Below are positions 1 through 8,016 of a stretch of DNA of 64,000 nucleotides, in pieces. This stretch comes from Flavobacteriaceae bacterium UBA1682 (GTDB lineage: Bacteria > Bacteroidota > Bacteroidia > Flavobacteriales > Flavobacteriaceae), in contig DCKE01000014.1 of assembly GCA_002320285.1 (NCBI GenBank), positions 34,686 through 98,685 on the forward strand. Reading direction: 5' to 3'. Position numbers and translations under genes: made by a program. The number at the start of each line of letters is the position of its first letter. The stretch's first letter is position 1. Under the pieces are notes generated by a model. The model ran no database searches. It worked only from the letters and a program-made list of their open reading frames with translations, and had not been told where the DNA came from.

Positions 1-334
1 TTCGAGCACCGATCCAAAGCACATCGATATCGTGTTGCAGGGCCAATTCTACGTGTTGCACCGTAGCAATCTCCACCGCAATTTTAAGTCCTGTTTCGCG
101 TTTCACCTCTTGCAACCACTTTAATCCAATGGCTCCAACCCCTTCAAATCCTCCGGGTCTTGTACGAGGTTTCCATATACCAGCCCGAAATACACTGACC
201 TGTTTTGGCAATTGTTTTGCGATGCTCATGACCTGTTCTGGTGTTTCCGCACTACAAGGTCCTGCAATAATCATAGGTTGTCCCGGTTGTTTGAATTCGT
301 CCATCCAGGTCTTTGTGTATGTATCCCTTTCCAT
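1..334 (-). CDS. 3-deoxy-7-phosphoheptulonate (DAHP) synthase, 5' part only
   Basis: The reverse strand reads open from an ATG at 334 to the window edge, giving the first 111 residues. They contain IAGPCSAET near residue 23 and the stretch KPRTRPGGFEGVG, both hallmarks of the AroF/KdsA-type DAHP synthase fold, which condenses PEP with erythrose-4-phosphate as the first step of aromatic amino acid synthesis. In Bacteroidota this domain is usually followed by a type II chorismate mutase domain; that part would lie outside the window, so the bifunctional nature is inferred. A -7 promoter box lies only 4 nt before the ATG. The related KdsA family is a less likely alternative. Confidence 0.88.
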   Translation of the reverse strand, partial: MERDTYTKTWMDEFKQPGQPMIIAGPCSAETPEQVMSIAKQLPKQVSVFRAGIWKPRTRPGGFEGVGAIGLKWLQEVKRETGLKIAVEIATVQHVELALQHDIDVLWIGAR

Positions 335-338
335 AATG

Positions 339-346
339 CAAATTTA
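339..346 (-). promoter_or_regulatory. -7 box upstream of the DAHP synthase gene
   Basis: The reverse strand reads TAAATTTG, matching the Bacteroidota sigma factor -7 consensus TAnnTTTG. The ATG follows after only 4 nt, so transcription would start at or next to the start codon. No clear -33 TTG was confirmed. Confidence 0.4.
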
Positions 347-521
347 GTATGTATTTCTTTAACAAAGAGCATTTCATCAAATAGTTCTCGCAAAAAGATC
401 GTGGTAAACTGCATTATTTCGCACGAAAAATAGAAACAACATTTTAAAAAGTATTTGATTTTTACGTTTTATTTCTAAAGAATCCTTTAATTTTATTGTT
501 TCTTAAAAAAAATTAGCCAAA

Positions 522-1358
522 ATGACCCTCTTAACTTTCACATTAATCCTTTTCTTAGGTGCCTTCCTAGCTGGTTTTATAGGCTCGCTATCCGGTCTGG
601 GAGGCGGCATCATCATAATACCGCTGTTGACCGTCTTTTTAAATGTCGATATTCATTATGCGATAGGAACTGCCTTAGTCGCTGTTATTGCCACCTCTTC
701 TGGATCTGCCGCCGCCTATGTCAAAGAAGGTATTACCAATATGCGTTTGGGGATCTTTCTAGAAATTGCAACCACCGCTGGTGCTGTTGTTGGTGCTTTG
801 CTATCAACCGTTGCACCTACCTCGCTTTTAGCCGTTATATTCGGACTTACCTTAATTTTTACCTCGATCAATTCCCTACGCAAAAAAGAAGAACACCTGG
901 TTTTACAATCTAGTTCCCTAGCCGAGAAACTGCGTTTACCCAGCACCTATCCCGCAGCAGATGGAACAAGAGTAGCCTATGGCACCAAAAATGTTGTCGG
1001 AGGATTTAGTATGATGGGCATAGCCGGAATGATGTCGGGATTACTCGGAATTGGTTCTGGTGCTTTCAAAGTCATCGCTATGGACAATATCATGAAAATT
1101 CCATTTAAAGTTTCTACGACTACCAGTAATTTTATGATGGGAGTTACGGCAATGGCGAGTTCTGTAATCTATATACAGAAGGGCTATATCGAACCTTCTA
1201 TTTGTATGCCCGTGGTAGTTGGGGTCTTAATAGGCGCGATGACGGGAGCTAAGGTTTTAGTAAAGGCAAATACCAAAAAACTGCGTTTGTTCTTTGCTAT
1301 TCTTATTTTATTTCTAGCTGCCAATATGATTTATAACGGACTAAACGGCAAAATTTAA
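522..1358 (+). CDS. TauE/SafE family sulfite exporter-like membrane protein
   Basis: This 278-residue protein is almost entirely hydrophobic, with about eight predicted membrane segments in two halves. Each half carries a glycine-rich GxLSGLGGG-like motif (SGLGGGIIIIPLL near residue 24; SGLLGIGSGAFK near 172). That duplicated pattern is typical of TauE/SafE anion exporters (sulfite, sulfoacetate and other organosulfur anions). The substrate cannot be told from sequence. The next gene, a DUF1634 protein, starts 4 nt after the stop; this pairing is common and suggests the two act together in the inner membrane. Confidence 0.88.
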   Translation: MTLLTFTLILFLGAFLAGFIGSLSGLGGGIIIIPLLTVFLNVDIHYAIGTALVAVIATSSGSAAAYVKEGITNMRLGIFLEIATTAGAVVGALLSTVAPTSLLAVIFGLTLIFTSINSLRKKEEHLVLQSSSLAEKLRLPSTYPAADGTRVAYGTKNVVGGFSMMGIAGMMSGLLGIGSGAFKVIAMDNIMKIPFKVSTTTSNFMMGVTAMASSVIYIQKGYIEPSICMPVVVGVLIGAMTGAKVLVKANTKKLRLFFAILILFLAANMIYNGLNGKI

Positions 1359-1362
1359 TTTT

Positions 1363-1752
1363 ATGTCACACGAAAAATTTAATGATCAAGATTTTCAATC
1401 GATCATCGGTAACTTATTGAGATACGGTGTCTGGATTGCTTTAAGCGTTGCTCTAGTCGGAGGATTGATCTTTTTATTAGGCAATCATCAAGAGGTGGTT
1501 CACTACGATACTTTTACGGAAAACAACCGAAACATCTTAGTCGTTCTACGCGATGTTTTTGAAGGTATAAAAGACGGACAAGGGGAATCCATTATCTTTT
1601 TAGGTATAATACTGCTGTTTCTGACACCGGTATTGAGAATCCTCTTATCACTGATATCCTTTCTCTTAGAAAAAGATTATTTATATGTTTGGATCACACT
1701 TATTGTCGTTATTATCATTGGACTGAGTATTTCTTTTGGTTTTTCTCATTAA
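1363..1752 (+). CDS. DUF1634 domain membrane protein
   Basis: A 129-residue protein with three hydrophobic segments (about residues 22-44, 75-97 and 103-125) and a polar loop between the first two. Length, topology and position directly behind a TauE/SafE exporter fit the DUF1634 family. Function is unknown; it is probably an accessory subunit of the upstream exporter since both genes are spaced 4 nt apart and must be co-transcribed. No catalytic motif is visible. Confidence 0.82.
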   Translation: MSHEKFNDQDFQSIIGNLLRYGVWIALSVALVGGLIFLLGNHQEVVHYDTFTENNRNILVVLRDVFEGIKDGQGESIIFLGIILLFLTPVLRILLSLISFLLEKDYLYVWITLIVVIIIGLSISFGFSH

Positions 1753-1789
1753 TTGTTGACCATCTATTTTTTTAAGCCCTCAAAATAAT

Positions 1790-1797
1790 TACATTTG
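1790..1797 (+). promoter_or_regulatory. -7 box of gldA promoter
   Basis: TACATTTG matches the Bacteroidota -7 consensus TAnnTTTG and lies 20 nt before the gldA ATG. A candidate -33 TTG near 1753-1757 is further away than usual. Confidence 0.5.
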
Positions 1798-1817
1798 TTT
1801 CCAAATCCATTCTAAGC

Positions 1818-2714
1818 ATGTCTATAGTAGTTAAGAATATCAGTAAATTTTACGGCGAACAAAAAGCCTTAGATTCCGTGTCATTCTCTATCTCCAAAGG
1901 TGAGATTGTCGGTTTTTTAGGTCCCAATGGCGCGGGAAAATCTACTCTAATGAAAATCTTAACCACGTATTTAAACAAGGATGAGGGTACTGCCCAAATC
2001 AACGATTTTGACTTGGACAAGGAAACGCGTTCGATACAAAAATCGGTTGGATATTTGGCGGAACACAACCCCTTGTATCTCGAACTATACGTTAGAGAAT
2101 ATTTAGCGTATAATGCAGACCTGTATAAGGTTGCGGCTTCCAGAATTGAAGAGGTCATACAACTAACTGGACTAGAACCGGAATCACATAAAAAGATCGG
2201 ACAGCTTTCCAAGGGATACCGCCAGAGAGTTGGTTTGGCTACAGCTTTATTACACGATCCGGAGGTCTTAATACTCGATGAACCGACCACGGGACTTGAT
2301 CCCAACCAATTGGTAGAGATTCGCGAATTGATCAAAAGCATCGGTAAAGACAAAACCGTTTTTCTTTCCACTCATATCATGCAAGAAGTCGAAGCACTTT
2401 GCGAAAGGGTGATCATCATTAAAAAAGGTAAAATTGTCGCTGACGAAAAACTCGGCAATATGTTGGAACAAAATAGTGAGCAAATCATAGCGGTTGAATT
2501 TGACTTTAAAATCGAAGAACAATTCATTCTACGAATCCCGCAATTGATTCGTGCGATAAACATACACGACACCCAATGGGAACTGACGTTTGAAGCCGGG
2601 GAAGATCAAAGATCATTGGTTTATGACTTCGCGCAACAACAGGGTTTAAAAACACTCTCCCTTCATGTGAAAAATAAAAATTTAGAACATTTATTTCGAG
2701 AGATAACCCAATAA
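1818..2714 (+). CDS. gldA: Gliding-motility ABC transporter ATP-binding subunit GldA
   Basis: A 298-residue ABC ATPase with Walker A GPNGAGKST at residues 35-43, signature LSKGYRQRVGLA at 130-141, Walker B LILDEP at 151-156 and the switch histidine at 186. The length, the C-terminal extension after residue 220 and the overall sequence fit GldA, the ATPase that works with membrane partners GldF and GldG in gliding Flavobacteria. GldF and GldG are not in this window. A generic ABC-2 type ATPase is the alternative. The gene is preceded by its own -7 box and followed by a strong hairpin, so it is probably a single-gene unit. Confidence 0.85.
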   Translation: MSIVVKNISKFYGEQKALDSVSFSISKGEIVGFLGPNGAGKSTLMKILTTYLNKDEGTAQINDFDLDKETRSIQKSVGYLAEHNPLYLELYVREYLAYNADLYKVAASRIEEVIQLTGLEPESHKKIGQLSKGYRQRVGLATALLHDPEVLILDEPTTGLDPNQLVEIRELIKSIGKDKTVFLSTHIMQEVEALCERVIIIKKGKIVADEKLGNMLEQNSEQIIAVEFDFKIEEQFILRIPQLIRAINIHDTQWELTFEAGEDQRSLVYDFAQQQGLKTLSLHVKNKNLEHLFREITQ

Positions 2715-2721
2715 TAAGCTG

Positions 2722-2755
2722 ATTTGCCCATACAGTTATTCGACGATGGGCAAAT
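2722..2755 (+). terminator. Hairpin after gldA
   Basis: A perfect 10-bp inverted repeat (ATTTGCCCAT / ATGGGCAAAT) with a 14-nt loop starts 7 nt after the gldA stop codon. There is no good U-tract, so termination strength is uncertain. Confidence 0.6.
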
Positions 2756-2758
2756 GAA

Positions 2759-3355
2759 CTAAAATTGGGTACCAAATTTCTGCTTTTTCCCTTTTCTGAT
2801 TTGAATTCTATCATAACTGGCCCGCTTTAAAAAATCGGCGCGGCTAATCCCTTGATCAAAAGCTGCTGTTGCCAATTCCAAAGCCCGTTCTAAATCCGCT
2901 AAGCTTTTTCCGTGATGGTAGATCATTGCAGCATAATATTGATCCATAGGGCTCAATATAAGCCCCAAACTGTCCTTGACTTTAATATGCCACAACCGAA
3001 TACTATCTCGAATCATCACCTTTTCCTGAGCACTACTAAAAAGGATTGTTTTTAACATCATCCGATCATCCTGATCCGTATCAAATTGCACTTCATAAAA
3101 GCCTTGACCTGTTTCCAATTTCAAATCTGAAAATGGCCTAACCAAAGCTACTAGAAGTAAAAGAAAAGAAATTCCTAGCACTCCATATAAATTAAGATTC
3201 GCCTTTCGAATTATTATCCTAATGAGGACAATAAGAAATAAAATAACAAAAAGTAAAAGAGGAACCGCCCATCCCCAAGCATATTTTAGTACTAACAAAA
3301 TTCCAAGTACCAAATACACACCGAAGCAAAAGTTTGTTTTTGTCCTAAGTCTCAT
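2759..3355 (-). CDS. Small membrane protein of unknown function, DUF6624-like C-terminus
   Basis: A 198-residue protein with three hydrophobic segments (about residues 10-25, 27-48 and 55-72) followed by a soluble domain. The last 25 residues, with DRI and KQKFGTQF, resemble the DRI...GxxQxYGTQ motif I associate with DUF6624-type proteins of Bacteroidota, but the reading frame stops immediately after GTQF where such proteins usually continue. I therefore suspect a divergent or shortened member. It lies 11 nt downstream of a lipoprotein gene on the same strand and is probably co-transcribed. No function can be assigned. Confidence 0.6.
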   Translation of the reverse strand: MRLRTKTNFCFGVYLVLGILLVLKYAWGWAVPLLLFVILFLIVLIRIIIRKANLNLYGVLGISFLLLLVALVRPFSDLKLETGQGFYEVQFDTDQDDRMMLKTILFSSAQEKVMIRDSIRLWHIKVKDSLGLILSPMDQYYAAMIYHHGKSLADLERALELATAAFDQGISRADFLKRASYDRIQIRKGKKQKFGTQF

Positions 3356-3366
3356 ATTCTTACTCT

Positions 3367-4662
3367 TTATTTTCGAACTATTAACTCACGTAAAGAATAC
3401 GGAACTCTCAAAGTCAAAATTTTCCAATCCTCATGTTCTAAAATAACGTAATCATAGTTATTTTTTAAAAGGATACTTGTACCATTCTCAAAATAACAAC
3501 TTACATCTTTAACCTGATCACTTTTATCTAAAATTATTGAAGCGTAATAATAATTAGTGTATTCTAAAGCTTTATCATTAAAAGAATCGCTTCTCATTAT
3601 AACTTTATCCTTGGAAAACGCTGCGCTTACCTTAGTAATTGTATGATAATACTCCGCCGTTAAAAAGCAAACATCATTTTTTAATTCATTAATAGGTATT
3701 GGATAGTATTCAAAAATTGAAGCTTTGTTTTTCTCAACTTTCACAGGTATTTTGGGTGATACATATTGCCGAGTATCTATGTATTCCGGTTTTAAGAAAT
3801 AAACTCCTTCTTCAACAGCAAATTGAGGGTAATGATACTTACTCGTAATTCTTTTTCCATCTAAACTCTCTACCAGAATTTGTTTCTTTTTCAAATCCTG
3901 ATTTTCAGAAATAATAAAATCTCTTACTAGTGATTCTCGTATATCTACAAATACATATTCATCAGAAATCTCTTCAAAGTAGAAATCAAATACAGGAATT
4001 AGTTCTTCGGTAGGTGCAGTAACCCAGCTTAAGGTGTAATTCACATTAGGAGGTATACATATAGAAAAATCTTGACCTATACGTTGATTATATTTGTCAT
4101 CGCTATGAACCTCCATTTTAGATAATGCATAATTCGGTTTTGTCAGTAAATCCGTATCAATCCAAGTTACTACATCTACAACCTTCCCTGGCTGTCCTTC
4201 CAATTTCAACGACATTTTTTGAGCAGCCTCATCCCATTTACTAATTAATTTAGCATCAGTTCCTTTCTCTTCAATCAATACATATGACTCGATTCTATCC
4301 AACGTCTTAGATCTGTCTAAGCAATAAAAATTAAAGTCGTATTCTTTGCTATCCAAGTCTAAAATCAACTGATCTTGAGTATCGTATCCAAATGAGTTCC
4401 AAACAAATCTATAAGCACATATATTTGGAACCTTTTCCTCAATCGAATAGACATTATTAAATTCTTTATAAAACCCTTTGCCATCCGAAATAACGACCCT
4501 TTTTGCTTCATATGGATCGCCCATATTATTGATAAAATCAATATTAACCATCGCGTAGCCTAACTCTACTTTCTCATCCTTTTCTAAAGAAGGCTGATCA
4601 TTTAATAGTTTGTTTTCTGAAGTACAATTTATTAAAGAAAAAAACACTAAAATTGAAAACAA
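3367..4662 (-). CDS. Hypothetical lipoprotein; 5' end disturbed by a poly-A tract
   Basis: The open frame gives 431 residues from a TTG at 4662 and begins MFSILVFFSLINC, so a lipobox with cysteine 13 is present but the basic n-region of a signal peptide is missing. An upstream ATG at 4690 encodes MRKI and would supply it, but a run of 11 A (4670-4680) puts it out of frame; with 10 A the two would join into a normal lipoprotein signal MRKIFFLSCLFS. The body is rich in acidic and aromatic residues and looks like a beta-rich surface or periplasmic lipoprotein; I recognise no domain. It precedes the 198-residue membrane protein by 11 nt. Confidence 0.6.
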   Translation of the reverse strand: MFSILVFFSLINCTSENKLLNDQPSLEKDEKVELGYAMVNIDFINNMGDPYEAKRVVISDGKGFYKEFNNVYSIEEKVPNICAYRFVWNSFGYDTQDQLILDLDSKEYDFNFYCLDRSKTLDRIESYVLIEEKGTDAKLISKWDEAAQKMSLKLEGQPGKVVDVVTWIDTDLLTKPNYALSKMEVHSDDKYNQRIGQDFSICIPPNVNYTLSWVTAPTEELIPVFDFYFEEISDEYVFVDIRESLVRDFIISENQDLKKKQILVESLDGKRITSKYHYPQFAVEEGVYFLKPEYIDTRQYVSPKIPVKVEKNKASIFEYYPIPINELKNDVCFLTAEYYHTITKVSAAFSKDKVIMRSDSFNDKALEYTNYYYASIILDKSDQVKDVSCYFENGTSILLKNNYDYVILEHEDWKILTLRVPYSLRELIVRK

Positions 4663-5124
4663 ACATGATAAAAAAAAAAATTTTTCTCATGATACTTTAA
4701 TTTTAAATTTTAAAAAGTAGTTAAACCTAAAATAAAAAAAATTAAAATTAAAATAACGATAATAATTTAACATTAAAAAAGTTATAAAAACACCTTTATC
4801 GCAGCTCATGATAAAAAAAAACACTGTAAAGAACCAACCTAATGCATCAGTTTTAAAAGTTAGCATAAGAATAAAATTAGTTCATCTTAACCTTAAGCAG
4901 GTTGAGCACAGAAATTAAAATAGTGCTGTCTTTCAAAAAATCAATTTTAACACATTAAAACAATTTCTAATGAATATATGTTTTAAAGATTATTATTCTA
5001 TAAAACAGTTAACACTTAATCACAAAATTAAATCAATTGAAGAAAAAACGACAAAAATCACTTTTTTAGAAACTTTTTTTTATTTAATAAAATATAGGAC
5101 GTTCATTATCAAGGTATTTTATTG
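4663..5124. other. AT-rich intergenic region
   Basis: About 460 bases of very AT-rich sequence with many A and T runs lie between two divergent genes. A short open frame of 69 codons (4970-5179) crosses the promoter of the next gene, has no recognisable composition and was not accepted. A CATGATA followed by a run of A occurs twice (from 4664 and from 4808). I see no RNA gene. Confidence 0.5.
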
Positions 5125-5132
5125 TATTTTTG
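5125..5132 (+). promoter_or_regulatory. -7 box of AsnC-family gene promoter
   Basis: TATTTTTG matches TAnnTTTG and lies 33 nt before the ATG at 5166. It overlaps a possible TTG start at 5130, which argues that this earlier start is not used. Confidence 0.6.
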
Positions 5133-5165
5133 AAACGAAAACCACCAATTTACACCAAAAAATTT

Positions 5166-5630
5166 ATGACAATACTTGATTCTATTGACAAAAAATTACT
5201 TTTTGAGTTACAGATTGACAGTAAGCAATCTATAAAACAACTGGCGGAAAAGGTCAATCTCTCCGTAACACCTGTTCATGAACGTATAAAAAAACTGGAG
5301 TCTTCGGGTATTATAAAAAATTACTCTGCGATTATTGATCCGACTTTGTTGGGAAAAAAGCTGTTGGTGTACTGTCAAGTGACTTTGGTAAAACACCAAG
5401 GGGTTCTCTTCGAGGAATTTGAAGAATATGTCGCAAATTTAGAAGAAGTTTTGGAAGCTTCATATATAGCGGGTAGTTATGATTTCCTGCTAAAACTTTT
5501 GCTAGACGATATGGATGCCTATCAAAACTTTGTCGTGAACAAAATTTCTAAATTAGAGATCATATCACAAATCAGAAGTTCGTTTGTTATCCGGACTATA
5601 AAAAACACCTCTATTGTCAATTGTCTATAA
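5166..5630 (+). CDS. Lrp/AsnC family transcriptional regulator
   Basis: The protein from the ATG at 5166 has 154 residues, the normal AsnC/Lrp size. The N-terminal 60 residues carry the helix-turn-helix pattern starting LDSIDKKLLFELQID and ending with VHERIKKLESSGIIKNYSA; the rest is the RAM effector-binding domain, with the glycine-containing YIAGSYDFLLKL segment. Such proteins form octamers and respond to amino acids. A start at 5130 (TTG) would add 12 residues but falls inside the -7 box. The gene stands alone, with a strong terminator behind it, so its target is not revealed by context. Confidence 0.93.
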   Translation: MTILDSIDKKLLFELQIDSKQSIKQLAEKVNLSVTPVHERIKKLESSGIIKNYSAIIDPTLLGKKLLVYCQVTLVKHQGVLFEEFEEYVANLEEVLEASYIAGSYDFLLKLLLDDMDAYQNFVVNKISKLEIISQIRSSFVIRTIKNTSIVNCL

Positions 5631-5665
5631 AAAAGAGGCTGTCTTGGGAAGACAGCCTCTTTTTT
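5631..5665 (+). terminator. Intrinsic terminator after the AsnC-family gene
   Basis: A perfect inverted repeat (GAGGCTGTCTT / AAGACAGCCTC with flanking A and T runs) with a 3-nt loop and U-tract directly follows the stop codon. Confidence 0.9.
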
Positions 5666-5681
5666 AGCAATGAACATCACG

Positions 5682-5709
5682 ACGGATTACCGATTGCTTA
5701 CTGTTTACT
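5682..5709 (-). repeat. Short degenerate heptamer array 3' of the deoxynucleoside kinase
   Basis: On the reverse strand four 7-nt units follow each other: AGTAAAC, AGTAAGC, AATCGGT, AATCCGT. The array starts just 4 nt after the stop codon of the kinase gene. A similar period-7 array lies at 54912-54953. Confidence 0.45.
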
Positions 5710-5713
5710 CCTA

Positions 5714-6328
5714 TTAAAACAATCCGTTTATTTCAGCATCAATTCGGTTGATGATACTACCTAAGTCTTCAGGATCGTCTACAAAATTTATTTGATCGAC
5801 ATCAATAATCAATAATTTTCCTTTATTGTAGGTTTGAATCCAGGCCTCATAGCGTTCATTTAAACGGTTTAAGTATTCTATCGAAATTGAATTTTCATAA
5901 TCGCGACCGCGTTTGTGAATTTGAGCTACTAGATTAGGAATAGAACTTCTTAAGTAAATTAATAGGTCCGGTGCTCCCACCAATTCTTCCATCATTTCGA
6001 ATAAGGAAGTATAGTTTTCATAATCGCGATTTGACATCAAACCCATAGCGTGTAAATTGGGTGCGAAAATATGAGCATCTTCATAAATCGTTCTGTCTTG
6101 AATGGTTTTACTCCCACTCTGTCTGATTTTTAGAACTTGCCTAAAGCGGCTATTTAAAAAATAGATTTGCAGGTTAAAAGACCAACGATCCATTTTGTGA
6201 TAGAAATCGTCCAAATAAGGGTTATCTACCACATCTTCAAAATGCGGTTCCCACTTATAATGTTTGGCCAATAATTTAGTTAAAGTTGTTTTTCCTGCTC
6301 CGATATTTCCAGCGATAGCTATATGCAT
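5714..6328 (-). CDS. Deoxynucleoside kinase (dNK family)
   Basis: A 204-residue P-loop kinase with GNIGAGKT at residues 7-14, the DRT motif at 78-80 that corresponds to the DRS/ERS substrate-site motif of the family, and an arginine-rich lid RGRDYEN near 139. These are the marks of the deoxyadenosine/deoxyguanosine/deoxycytidine kinase family, which salvages deoxynucleosides using ATP. The exact base preference cannot be read. It is the last gene of a five-gene minus-strand operon with thyA and folA, so its job is likely tied to dNTP supply. A paralogous domain is fused to FolK at 62040-63179. Confidence 0.9.
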   Translation of the reverse strand: MHIAIAGNIGAGKTTLTKLLAKHYKWEPHFEDVVDNPYLDDFYHKMDRWSFNLQIYFLNSRFRQVLKIRQSGSKTIQDRTIYEDAHIFAPNLHAMGLMSNRDYENYTSLFEMMEELVGAPDLLIYLRSSIPNLVAQIHKRGRDYENSISIEYLNRLNERYEAWIQTYNKGKLLIIDVDQINFVDDPEDLGSIINRIDAEINGLF

Positions 6329-7117
6329 TTAAGGTAGAGTTATAAGGTAATTTTTAATTTCTAGATCGGTAAAAATACTCAAAATTTGGGTGTTAAAAAA
6401 GAATCCTGAAATGCTTTTTTCACCTATTAGTACTTGGCACTGTAGATTCGTTTGTAAATCCAAGTAATAGAGTTGCTTATCTTTTAAATAAATCAGCTTA
6501 TGCGGACTAATTATATGAATATCGTCGTAAGAGGGAAGTGGATATGCCTTCGAAATTTTACCATATATATCGCTATAATAAAAATTGTTTTGTTCTGAAA
6601 TCCAGTAAAAATAATTTATGTCAGACTGTTGGTGTTTAATCGGATCTGGGAACGGAGTAGTTAACGAAGTATACACAAGGCTTTGGACAGCAAGTAACCC
6701 CAATTGATTGGTTAGTTCATCCCATAACCACAAGCGATTTTGCGAACTCATACCAACATAACCCGGTTGCAATTGTGTATTGCGCTCTGTAAGCGGAATT
6801 GTTTTAATAAGTACCAATTCTTTATCCAACAGCAACACGGTATTAAACCGTTTATAAAACACACACAGTTGCATCGGATTGATCGCATCAAAAGCCGCTA
6901 TGGGTCCCAAACTTAAATTTTGATACTCTTTTTCGGATTCAGCTCTTTTAACAAGAATTACTTGATCTTTGACTAAATAACTCGCTAAAAAGATGTCCTT
7001 ACCCAAAAACAAAGCACCGTTTAATGGCTCACTGTCGATATATTGAACTTCAATATTTTTCTGAGCCCAAGATGAAAAAGCGAGCAGTAGTGCGAAAAAC
7101 AATCCCAACTCTTTCAT
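6329..7117 (-). CDS. Secreted protein of unknown function, possibly beta-propeller-like
   Basis: A 262-residue protein with a clear signal peptide (MKELGLFFALLLAFSSWAQ, cut about residue 19). The rest is a series of short hydrophobic beta strands with repeated aromatic and aspartate turns (for example RLWLWDELTNQLGLL, FYYSDIYGKISKAY, KQLYYLDLQTNL), which suggests a propeller-like fold, but I recognise no family. It lies 11 nt after folA and its stop abuts the start of the deoxynucleoside kinase, so it is co-transcribed with nucleotide genes even though it should act outside the cytoplasm. That pairing may be only operon inheritance. Confidence 0.75.
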   Translation of the reverse strand: MKELGLFFALLLAFSSWAQKNIEVQYIDSEPLNGALFLGKDIFLASYLVKDQVILVKRAESEKEYQNLSLGPIAAFDAINPMQLCVFYKRFNTVLLLDKELVLIKTIPLTERNTQLQPGYVGMSSQNRLWLWDELTNQLGLLAVQSLVYTSLTTPFPDPIKHQQSDINYFYWISEQNNFYYSDIYGKISKAYPLPSYDDIHIISPHKLIYLKDKQLYYLDLQTNLQCQVLIGEKSISGFFFNTQILSIFTDLEIKNYLITLP

Positions 7118-7128
7118 GTTATTTTTTT

Positions 7129-7614
7129 TTATTTTCTTACCCAGGTTTGAAAAGTAAATGCCGTGGCGTGTTTTTCATCTTTAGGATGATCTACTTCCGA
7201 AAGTAACTGCCAATTTTGCGGATCAATCACAGGAAAAAAAGCATCGGCTTCAAAGGAATCATGAACGCGAGTTAATTCAATTTTATCCGCAAAAGGCAAG
7301 GCTTCTTTATAGATTTCACCGCCTCCAATTATATAAACATCCTCTTGAGCCTGCGTTAGCCTCAAAGCAGCTTCCATACTATTGACCACAATACATTCGT
7401 CGGGAGCCTTATAATTTTGATTTCGACTAATGATCACATGTTTTCTATTAGGCAAGGGCTTAGGAAAAGTTTCAAATGTTTTACGTCCCATTATAATATA
7501 ATGACCCGAGGTTAAACTTTTAAAATGCTTGAAATCATCCGGTAAATGCCATAACAAATCCCCATTTTTGCCTAAAGCATCATTCTCTGCTGCTGCTGCG
7601 ACCAATATAATCAT
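7129..7614 (-). CDS. folA: Dihydrofolate reductase
   Basis: The 161-residue protein has the expected length and landmarks of DHFR: DLLWHLPDDFKHFK at about residues 19-32, MGRKTFETF at 43-51 (NADPH site) and YIIGGGEIY near 94-102. The enzyme reduces dihydrofolate to tetrahydrofolate with NADPH, regenerating the cofactor oxidised by thymidylate synthase, whose gene is upstream in the same operon (only the 2TM gene lies between them). Spacing to neighbours is 10-11 nt. Confidence 0.97.
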   Translation of the reverse strand: MIILVAAAAENDALGKNGDLLWHLPDDFKHFKSLTSGHYIIMGRKTFETFPKPLPNRKHVIISRNQNYKAPDECIVVNSMEAALRLTQAQEDVYIIGGGEIYKEALPFADKIELTRVHDSFEADAFFPVIDPQNWQLLSEVDHPKDEKHATAFTFQTWVRK

Positions 7615-7624
7615 GATAATACTT

Positions 7625-7990
7625 TTAGATTTGCGTATCTGAGGAACTCGGGTTAGAAACCGGAAATTGTTTTTCGACTTGACGTTCTAATTCCTCTCTT
7701 TTTTTAAGTTGTTTTTCCATCAACTTATCGATCTGAGTACGTTCCCATTTCTTATTCATAAAACGGTTGACAATCAACACATTTATAGCATGTAAGACAA
7801 AAATCAAAGCCCAAATTGACGTAGCCCATAAGTACCATTTTACCGTCGTATCCTGCACCAAGTATTCATTCGCTATATAAAGAAAAATACTACCCAAGAT
7901 AAAAACCACAAAATGAAAAAACAATCTTTTCTTTTGTTTTACTCGTATACGAGCATCTTCGTAAAGTTCGTGTTGTAATGGATCCATCAT
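7625..7990 (-). CDS. 2TM domain-containing protein
   Basis: A 121-residue protein with two membrane segments (about residues 21-41 and 51-74) between a basic N-terminus and a charged coiled-coil-like tail rich in Lys and Glu. This layout matches the short 2TM domain family of Bacteroidota, whose role is unknown. In other genomes the 2TM domain can be fused to sensor kinases of LytS type; here it stands alone. It sits between thyA (26 nt) and folA (10 nt) in one operon. Confidence 0.8.
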   Translation of the reverse strand: MMDPLQHELYEDARIRVKQKKRLFFHFVVFILGSIFLYIANEYLVQDTTVKWYLWATSIWALIFVLHAINVLIVNRFMNKKWERTQIDKLMEKQLKKREELERQVEKQFPVSNPSSSDTQI

Positions 7991-8016
7991 GATTTAAAAA
8001 TTTAAAAATTGCACAA

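Noticed and set aside
4970..5179. 69-codon open frame upstream of the AsnC gene
   Set aside because: AT-rich, no protein-like composition, and it runs across the AsnC promoter.
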